NCBI GenBank assembly: GCA_007571095.1
Contig: RKSB01000155.1
Span: 1-10,372, forward strand
Direction: 5' to 3'
DNA: 10,372 nt
Source of the DNA: K189A clade bacterium
GTDB lineage: Bacteria > Pseudomonadota > Gammaproteobacteria > Pseudomonadales > Azotimanducaceae
Position numbers and translations under genes: made by a program. The notes under the pieces are model-generated. The model did no database searches. It had not been told where the DNA came from and saw nothing but the letters and a program-made list of their open reading frames with translations. Each line of letters begins with the position of its first letter. Position 1 is the stretch's first letter. Below are positions 5,639 to 10,372 of this stretch, one piece after another.

Positions 5639-6927
5639 GCCAACCCAAACAGGAGCCTTATCACAAGATTCAGGACTCGGCACCTGTTTTACCTGCCGGT
5701 TGCCCCGTAAACTCGGGCTTCACCACCTTTGATTCGGACTATCTTCAGAACCCCTATCCGCAACTTGAAAAGCTGCTGGCCGAACAGCCGGTCTTTTACT
5801 CCGAGCAGCTGGGGTATCTGGTGCTGACGCGCATGGACGATATTCTGGAGGTTTTCAAGAACCCGAAAATTTTCTCGTCCGAGAATGTTCAGGATCCGGT
5901 GTTTCCAATCTGCCCGGCGGCACAGGAGGTTTTGTCGGCAGAGGACTACAACCCTCAGGCGGTGATGTCCAACCGCCAGCCGCCGGACCACACTCGAATA
6001 CGCAAATACACTCGAGAGGGTTTTTCCGGCAGAAGAATGAAAATCCTTGAACCCTATATCAGGCAGACCTCGACCAACCTGGTTTCGGCAATGCTGGCCG
6101 GCGGCAGCCCGGCAGATTTTGTCAGTGCTGTCGGCCATACTCTACCCGGTCAGATCATTTTTCGTTTCATCGGTTTTCCCGAACAGGACGATGAAGAATT
6201 GATGCACTGGACAGCCGACCGGCTGGCTATTGTCTGGGGCAGACCAGACGAGAAAGAACAGGTGGCCATCGCCGAAAACATGCTTCGGTATTGGCGATAT
6301 TGCCGCCAGTTTGTTGCTCTGCGCAAGCGTTCTCCCGCCGACGACTTTACTTCCGAGCTACTGGCGGCTCACAAGGAGCACCCTGACGATCTGACTTATC
6401 GGGAGGTCGAATCGGTCATTTACGGGCTGTCGTTTGCCGGCCACGAAATCGTCAGTAATTTTCTTTCCCTGTCCTTGTTGAATCTGCTACCGGATCGTAA
6501 GCAATGGCAGGCCTTGTGCGAGAATCCTTCGCTGATTCCAGGGGCACTTGAGGAGATTTTGAGAGTCGATTCACCCCAGACCAGTTGGCGCCGTGTGGCG
6601 ACTCAGGATACATGTATCGGGAATGTTCGGGTGCCGAAAGGCACTCGAATTTTTCTGAGCCTGGGGGCGGCCAACCATGAACCCGGAATTTTCGAACAGC
6701 CCGCCGTCTGTGACATTCGTCGAAAGAACGCGGCAAGGCATATCTCCTTTGGTCACGGCATTCATTTTTGTCTGGGTGCCCGTCTGGCTCGACTGGAAGG
6801 CCAGATTGCCCTCGAAACCCTGACTCAACATGCTCCGGATCTGCGCCTTGTACCCGCACAACAACTCGAATTTTCTTCCAACATCACCTTTCGTGGTCCG
6901 AAAAAACTCTATGTTGAGTGGGGCTGA
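5635..6927 (+). CDS. Cytochrome P450, last gene of the hpa operon
   Basis: A 430-residue soluble bacterial P450 with no N-terminal membrane anchor and no fused reductase. NPYPQLEKLL (39-48) and the RQPPDHTRIRK region (114-124) are typical of bacterial P450s. The I-helix reads FAGHEIVSNF, with E271 followed by I272 where the oxygen-activating Thr normally sits. The K-helix ExxR is EILR within LEEILRVDSP. The haem loop is FGHGIHFCLG with thiolate C379. Start choice is clear: AGGAAGG lies just upstream and the ATG overlaps the hpaI stop by four bases (ATGA), implying coupled translation. No ferredoxin or ferredoxin reductase gene lies nearby, so electrons must come from elsewhere. Its substrate is unknown to me. 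An aromatic acid feeding homoprotocatechuate or phenylacetate catabolism is the natural inference from context, especially as no HpaBC hydroxylase is present here. I did not recognise a specific CYP family. Confidence 0.93.
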   Translation: MSQPKQEPYHKIQDSAPVLPAGCPVNSGFTTFDSDYLQNPYPQLEKLLAEQPVFYSEQLGYLVLTRMDDILEVFKNPKIFSSENVQDPVFPICPAAQEVLSAEDYNPQAVMSNRQPPDHTRIRKYTREGFSGRRMKILEPYIRQTSTNLVSAMLAGGSPADFVSAVGHTLPGQIIFRFIGFPEQDDEELMHWTADRLAIVWGRPDEKEQVAIAENMLRYWRYCRQFVALRKRSPADDFTSELLAAHKEHPDDLTYREVESVIYGLSFAGHEIVSNFLSLSLLNLLPDRKQWQALCENPSLIPGALEEILRVDSPQTSWRRVATQDTCIGNVRVPKGTRIFLSLGAANHEPGIFEQPAVCDIRRKNAARHISFGHGIHFCLGARLARLEGQIALETLTQHAPDLRLVPAQQLEFSSNITFRGPKKLYVEWG

Positions 6928-7233
6928 CCAACAGGTGTAAAAAACTCCTGAATTCGCCCAAAACCGATCGACGAACTGCCGTTTTCTGGTGAACGGAAGG
7001 CGGAGTCTCTGCTGAAAAGACATTCTTTCTTCGAGTCTTGACTGAGACGGTCTTCTCCCCTGAAGGATGAATTTTTCTGGCCTTGAGCAATTCACCAGTA
7101 CCACAAGGCTTTTCCGTCTGTTTGCCTGGTCAGTGAGTACACAGGGGACATTCAGAAAAGGCGTAAGCCCGAGAGAGTCACAGACTCGCCGAGTTGAAGG
7201 CGAGGGCGGACGAGGGTAATGGGTTTGCACGAA

Positions 7234-7243
7234 TTGTGCACAA
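7234..7243. promoter_or_regulatory. Perfect palindrome TTGTGCACAA, possible protein-binding site
   Basis: A 10-base perfect palindrome preceded by a related half site TTTGCAC (7224-7230). It lies between two convergent genes, where an operator would not be expected, so function is doubtful. Confidence 0.2.
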
Positions 7244-7342
7244 CAAAACGGCTTTTCAGGATGCGAAAGAGGCATATCTTTTGCAGCATTCATGAGGCAG
7301 GGGGGAAGGGGACGGCCCGCAAAGCCTGACCATCTCAGTCAA

Positions 7343-7380
7343 GCCGAAACACCCGCTGAGAAGGGTGCTCTTTCTTCGGC
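7343..7380 (-). terminator. Hairpin just downstream of paaK, candidate terminator
   Basis: Outer pair GCCGAA (7343-7348) with TTCGGC (7375-7380) encloses the inner pair CACCC (7350-7354) with GGGTG (7363-7367). It begins two bases beyond the paaK stop in the minus direction and could also serve convergent plus-strand transcripts. The minus-strand sequence after the stem lacks a T-run, so factor-independent termination is not proven. Confidence 0.4.
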
Positions 7381-7381
7381 C

Positions 7382-8680
7382 TCAGACCCTGTTGTCGACA
7401 ATACGTTTGGCCTTGCCTTGAGAGCGAGGAACAGTACCCCGAGCATGCACCACAATCTGTGCTGTCACGCCTATGTAGGCCTTGATCGAGTGCCGCAGTT
7501 GTTCGGCGGCGGCGGCCTTCTCAGCGGCATTCAACTCTTCGGTTGCTTCGGTATGCACGGTCATCACATCCAGATGATTGTCCTTGCTGAGTTCAATGTA
7601 ATAGTGCGGAGACAGTTTGCCGACTTTCAGCAGATGCTCCTCGATCTGACTGGGAAAGACATTGACTCCTCGAACGATCATCATGTCGTCGTTTCGACCG
7701 GTGATCCTGTCCATGCGACGCATGCTGCGTGCCGTCCCCGGCAGCAGCCGGCTGAGATCACGAGTGCGGTAACGTATCACCGGCATCGCCTTTTTGGTCA
7801 GCGTGGTAAACACCAGTTCGCCCGCTTCTCCATCCGGCAGATTCTCGCCTGTCGAGGAGTCAATAATTTCGGGGTAGAAGTGATCTTCCCAAACGACCGG
7901 CCCGTCCTTTGTCTCGACACATTCCTGGGCGACTCCCGGGCCCATGACTTCTGACAGCCCGTAGATGTCGGTGGCCGTTATGTCCAGCCGTTCCTCCAGC
8001 GAGGAACGCATCGCCTCTGTCCAGGGTTCGGCTCCAAAAATGCCTGCCCGCAGAGACAGTTTTTTGGGGTTTACGCCCTGCCTGTCCATCTCGTCAGCCA
8101 GATTGAGCATATAGGAGGGGGTTACCATGATGATGTCCGGATCGAAATCCTGAATCAACTGCACCTGTTTTTCGGTTTGTCCACCGGACATGGGAATGAC
8201 AGCAGCACCCAGACGTTCGGCACCGTAATGAGCACCCAGCCCTCCGGTAAAAAGTCCGTAGCCGTAAGAGACATGCACCTTGTCGGAAGAGGTACCACCG
8301 GCCGCCCGAATGGAGCGTGCAACCAGATCCGCCCAATGCCGAATGTCTTCGGCGGTGTAACCGACCACAGTGGGTTTGCCGGTGGTGCCGCTGGAGGCAT
8401 GAATTCGAACAATCTGCTCCATGGGTACGGCAAAGAATCCGAAGGGATAGTGGTCGCGAAGATCCTGCTTGGTGGTGAAGGGAAACTTCTGAATATCTTT
8501 CAGCGAGCGCAGATCGCTCGGGTTCACGCCCGCCTCGTCAAATTTTTTTCGATAGACTGGAGACTGGCCGTAGGCATGCGTCAGGGTTTCGCGCATGCGT
8601 TCAAGCTGCAGCTTGCGAAGTTCCTCCGGCCCGGTCCTTTCAATGGGGTGCAGGGGTTCAAGGCAGGGTTCTTTCTTCAT
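7382..8680 (-). CDS. paaK: Phenylacetate-CoA ligase
   Basis: A 432-residue AMP-forming acyl-CoA ligase of the PaaK family (E. coli PaaK about 437). It activates phenylacetate with ATP and CoA to phenylacetyl-CoA, the committed first step of the epoxide route. Visible motifs are the P-loop ASSGTTGKPT (95-104), SYGYGLFTGGLGAHYGAE (138-155), YGLSEVMGPG (240-249), FTTLTKKAMPVIRYRTRDL (291-309), the hinge segment RRMDRITGRNDDM, and the C-terminal PRSQGKAKR with the likely catalytic K423. The ATG at 8680 aligns with the E. coli N-terminus. An in-frame GTG at 8719 would add 13 residues but has no ribosome-binding site and falls at the expected transcription start. The sequence just before the ATG is AAAAAGG, with AGG unusually close. 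It lies on the opposite strand to both flanking operons and divergent from paaG. Related ligases for hydroxyphenylacetates cannot be excluded from sequence alone. Confidence 0.95.
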   Translation of the reverse strand: MKKEPCLEPLHPIERTGPEELRKLQLERMRETLTHAYGQSPVYRKKFDEAGVNPSDLRSLKDIQKFPFTTKQDLRDHYPFGFFAVPMEQIVRIHASSGTTGKPTVVGYTAEDIRHWADLVARSIRAAGGTSSDKVHVSYGYGLFTGGLGAHYGAERLGAAVIPMSGGQTEKQVQLIQDFDPDIIMVTPSYMLNLADEMDRQGVNPKKLSLRAGIFGAEPWTEAMRSSLEERLDITATDIYGLSEVMGPGVAQECVETKDGPVVWEDHFYPEIIDSSTGENLPDGEAGELVFTTLTKKAMPVIRYRTRDLSRLLPGTARSMRRMDRITGRNDDMMIVRGVNVFPSQIEEHLLKVGKLSPHYYIELSKDNHLDVMTVHTEATEELNAAEKAAAAEQLRHSIKAYIGVTAQIVVHARGTVPRSQGKAKRIVDNRV

Positions 8681-8700
8681 CCTTTTTATGCTCGGCTTTG

Positions 8701-8727
8701 TTGACCGTAAACCAGGCACAATATAAT
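8701..8727 (+). promoter_or_regulatory. Candidate paaG-paaI promoter in the paaK/paaG divergent gap
   Basis: TTGACC at 8701-8706 (five of six -35 bases) and a perfect TATAAT at 8722-8727 lie 15 bases apart, shorter than ideal, upstream of paaG. The AT-rich block also gives TATATT on the minus strand (plus positions 8725-8730), a possible paaK -10, so the divergent promoters would overlap and could be controlled by one bound regulator. The predicted paaG leader is about 100 bases and contains the small stem CTCGA/TCGAG (8756-8760 and 8768-8772). Confidence 0.5.
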
Positions 8728-8835
8728 ATAAAAATCAGGCCGCTTACCCCCTTTGCTCGACGATTTTTCGAGAAGCCGGAGTTCTGTAAGGCGTTACCGG
8801 CGGCGAAGCGAGCATTTTCATTCGGAAAACCGATC

Positions 8836-9606
8836 ATGAGTTATACGACCATTGAGTTCGAAACAACCGAAGGCGTGGCGGTGCTTCGTCTCAATCGGCC
8901 CGCTTCCCTGAACAGCTTTACCGTCGAGATGCATCTTGAAGTTCGCAGTGCGCTGGCGGCCGCCGCTTCGGACAAGGCTGTTCGTGCCGTCCTGCTGACC
9001 GGCAACGGCAGGGGCTTTTGTGCCGGTCAGGACTTAAGCGACCTGTCCTCTGACCTGTCCGCCCATGTCGGCAACTATTACAACCCGCTCATTCGCCAGA
9101 TTCACGCACTGGAAAAACCTGTCGTTTGTGCCGTCAATGGAGTTGCCGCCGGTGCAGGTGCCAACATTGCGATGGCGTGCGATCTGGTCATTGCCGCCCG
9201 CTCCGCCGGTTTTGTCGAGTCTTTCAGCAGGCTGGGCCTGATTCCCGACTCAGGGGGTACCTGGATATTGCCGCGCCTGGTCGGCATGGCTCGGGCCAAG
9301 GGTCTGGCCATGCTGGGCGAAAAAATTTCAGCCGAGCAGGCACTTGAATGGGGAATGATCTGGCAGGTAGTGGATGACGGCGAGCTTGAGTCGACCGCCC
9401 TGTCGCTGGCTCGTCACCTGGCCACTCAGCCGACTCGAGGGTTTGCTCTTGCCAAGCAGGCTTTTGCTGCCTCTGCCGCCAACAGCCTGGATGACCAGCT
9501 TGAACTCGAAAAGAAGTTAATGGGTGAGGCCGGCCAGACTCACGATTATCAGGAGGGCGTGAGGGCTTTTCTGGAAAAGAGGGCACCTGTCTATAAAGGG
9601 GAGTAG
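8836..9606 (+). CDS. paaG: 2-(1,2-epoxy-1,2-dihydrophenyl)acetyl-CoA isomerase
   Basis: A 256-residue crotonase-fold protein (E. coli PaaG 262). It isomerises ring-epoxidised phenylacetyl-CoA to the seven-membered oxepin-CoA before ring opening, and in E. coli also acts on a later unsaturated CoA intermediate. Crotonase hallmarks are GRGFCAGQDLSDL (58-70) and NGVAAGAGANIAMACDL (101-117), which form the oxyanion hole. LGLIPDSGGTW holds the PaaG-type catalytic D138 and lacks the hydratase glutamates. EWGMIWQVVDD and LARHLATQPTRG are strongly PaaG-like, as I recall the enterobacterial protein. The ATG at 8836 gives the family N-terminus; the 46 codons open upstream overlap the promoter and leader. 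The ribosome-binding site is weak (CGGAAAA). paaI follows after three bases, so the two are co-transcribed. Confidence 0.93.
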   Translation: MSYTTIEFETTEGVAVLRLNRPASLNSFTVEMHLEVRSALAAAASDKAVRAVLLTGNGRGFCAGQDLSDLSSDLSAHVGNYYNPLIRQIHALEKPVVCAVNGVAAGAGANIAMACDLVIAARSAGFVESFSRLGLIPDSGGTWILPRLVGMARAKGLAMLGEKISAEQALEWGMIWQVVDDGELESTALSLARHLATQPTRGFALAKQAFAASAANSLDDQLELEKKLMGEAGQTHDYQEGVRAFLEKRAPVYKGE

Positions 9607-9609
9607 CTT

Positions 9610-10053
9610 ATGCCCGAGTCGGGGATACTGGCGACTGTCGAAGGCATGTGGGCCGATGATTCAGCTTCTCGGGCACTGGGCATGGAACTGATCGCCGTTT
9701 CTTTGGGTCAGGCCGAGATGTCCATGAGAGTACGCTCTGATATGGTCAATGGCCACGGTATCTGTCATGGCGGTATCATATTCAGTCTGGCTGACAGCAC
9801 CTTCGCCTTTGCCTGCAACAGTTACAACCTGAGGGCTGTCGCATCAGGTGCCCGAATTGAATTTCTCGCACCTGCGCGGCTGGATGATCGCCTTTCTGCC
9901 GTTGCCCGTGAGGTTTCGCAGGGCAAGCGCGTCGGTGTCTATGATGTGGTGGTCAAGAACTGTAGCAACCATGTGATCGCACTCTTTCGAGGCAATGCGT
10001 ATCGTACAGGTGGCCAGTTGACCGCCGAAGCAAACAAGGCTCATAGCGAGTGA
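9610..10053 (+). CDS. paaI: Hydroxyphenylacetyl-CoA thioesterase PaaI (hotdog fold)
   Basis: A 147-residue hotdog-fold thioesterase (E. coli PaaI about 140). It hydrolyses ring-hydroxylated phenylacetyl-CoAs and other dead-end CoA esters, freeing CoA and protecting the phenylacetate pathway from stalling. The signature NGHGICHGGIIFSLADSTFAFACNS is present at about 47-71, with H53-G54-G55 and catalytic D62 in SLAD; GVYDVVVKN and ALFRGNAYRTGG are typical of the C-terminal half. The ATG is three bases after the paaG stop, with GGGG(A)G seven bases upstream overlapping the paaG end. The protein ends just before the terminal repeat array. Since 4-hydroxyphenylacetate is implied by the neighbouring operon, a thioesterase for hydroxyphenylacetyl-CoA formed by side activity of PaaK would make sense; that link is inference. 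Confidence 0.95.
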   Translation: MPESGILATVEGMWADDSASRALGMELIAVSLGQAEMSMRVRSDMVNGHGICHGGIIFSLADSTFAFACNSYNLRAVASGARIEFLAPARLDDRLSAVAREVSQGKRVGVYDVVVKNCSNHVIALFRGNAYRTGGQLTAEANKAHSE

Positions 10054-10372
10054 GTACTCTATTCCCTTTTTATTCCCTTTTTCTCTATTCCCTTTTTGGC
10101 TGAGGGCTCCTATTCCCTTTTTGGCTGAGGGCTCTTTTTGGCTGAGGGCTCCTGGCTGAGGGCTCCTATTTTCTATTTGGCTGAGGGCTCCTGGCTGAGG
10201 GCTCCTATTTCTCTATTTTATATTTGGCTGAGGGCTCTTATTTCTATTTGGCTGAGGGCTCCTATTTTCTATTTGGCTGAGGGCTCCTATTTTCTATTTG
10301 GCTGAGGGCTCCTGGCTGAAGGCTCCTGGCTGAAGGCTCCTGGCTGAGGGCTCTTATTTCTCTATTTTATAT
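10054..10372 (+). repeat. Tandem array of a two-module repeat, open at the window edge
   Basis: By hand I count 13 copies of GGCTGA(G/A)GGCTC (module B), starting at 10098, 10123, 10140, 10154, 10179, 10193, 10226, 10250, 10275, 10300, 10314, 10328 and 10342. Start-to-start spacings are mostly 14 (B units joined by CT) or 25, with single values of 17, 24 and 33. The 25-base form adds an 11-base pyrimidine/AT filler (ATTTTCTATTT and variants) that looks derived from module A, TATTCCCTTTTT. Intact module A appears alone at least twice at the paaI side (from 10060) before the first B unit. Two B copies carry the GAA variant, also seen near 79-90 and 3908-3945. No gene is visible and the array continues past 10372. 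Confidence 0.95.

Larger units (their letters stand above)
6928..7381. other. Convergent 454-base gap between the P450 gene and paaK, no supported gene
   Basis: I see no credible gene here. The minus strand is open across most of the gap, but that frame continues antisense into the P450 gene, has odd composition and shows no family motif. Local structure includes a weak hairpin right after the P450 stop (CAGGTGT at 6932-6938 against ACTCCTG at 6944-6950, one mismatch), a 6-base perfect stem CTCGCC/GGCGAG (7185-7190 and 7199-7204), a 10-base palindrome at 7234-7243 and the structure at 7343-7380. The modular repeats are absent. The stretch could be the relic of a gene or a repeated element not recognisable by eye. 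Confidence 0.6.

Noticed and set aside
6571..7293. A 240-codon minus-strand open frame covering the gap and the 3' end of the P450 gene
   Set aside because: Half of it is antisense to the P450 haem-binding region. The rest has odd composition with no motif, so I describe the gap as non-coding while noting the open frame.
6928..7381. A tRNA or known riboswitch in the convergent gap
   Set aside because: I looked for a cloverleaf with acceptor and T-arm signatures and for known aptamer cores and found only short unrelated stems.
7292..7954. A 220-codon plus-strand open frame antisense to paaK
   Set aside because: paaK has all ligase motifs in the opposite frame; this translation has no recognisable domain and no ribosome-binding site.
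8681..8719. GTG start at 8719 for paaK
   Set aside because: It has no ribosome-binding site, overlaps the likely transcription start and adds residues absent from the E. coli protein; the ATG at 8680 fits better.
10098..10353. CRISPR array
   Set aside because: The repeated unit is only 12 bases, the intervals are 2 to 21 bases and are themselves near-identical AT-rich filler, and no cas gene is present. It is a tandem repeat.

Overview
The window carries two neighbouring pieces of aromatic-acid catabolism. It most likely comes from a proteobacterium, probably a gammaproteobacterium. That placement rests on the hpaG/EDFHI and paaK/G/I gene content and on my memory of the Escherichia coli proteins; no database search was run. 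I see no rRNA, tRNA, transposase or CRISPR locus.

Layout. (1) Positions 1-968 hold a repeat-derived inverted structure and hpaG on the minus strand. (2) Positions 969-1120 are a divergent control region with a terminator-like hairpin in the hpaE leader. (3) Positions 1121-6927 are one plus-strand operon, hpaE-hpaD-hpaF-hpaH-hpaI-cytochrome P450. Two junctions are translationally coupled by overlaps (TGATG between hpaD and hpaF, ATGA between hpaI and the P450 gene). hpaF and hpaH are separated by a 121-base repeat cluster. (4) Positions 6928-7381 are a non-coding convergent gap. (5) Positions 7382-8680 are paaK on the minus strand. (6) Positions 8681-8835 are a second divergent promoter region. 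(7) Positions 8836-10053 are paaG-paaI on the plus strand. (8) Positions 10054-10372 are a tandem repeat array running off the window edge.

Function. HpaD, HpaE, HpaG, HpaF, HpaH and HpaI together make the homoprotocatechuate (3,4-dihydroxyphenylacetate) meta-cleavage route: ring opening, semialdehyde oxidation, isomerisation, decarboxylation, hydration and aldol cleavage to pyruvate and succinate semialdehyde. PaaK, PaaG and PaaI belong to the other strategy, the phenylacetyl-CoA epoxide route. The usual HpaBC hydroxylase, the PaaABCE epoxidase and any dedicated regulator or transporter are not in the window. A P450 ends the hpa operon in their place.

Most worth a second look: a two-module repeat family present at three places, which supplies the HpaG C-terminus and stop codon and the ribosome-binding region of hpaH; an HpaF whose catalytic N-terminal proline is replaced by alanine; and a P450 lacking the I-helix threonine, coupled to a ring-cleavage operon.
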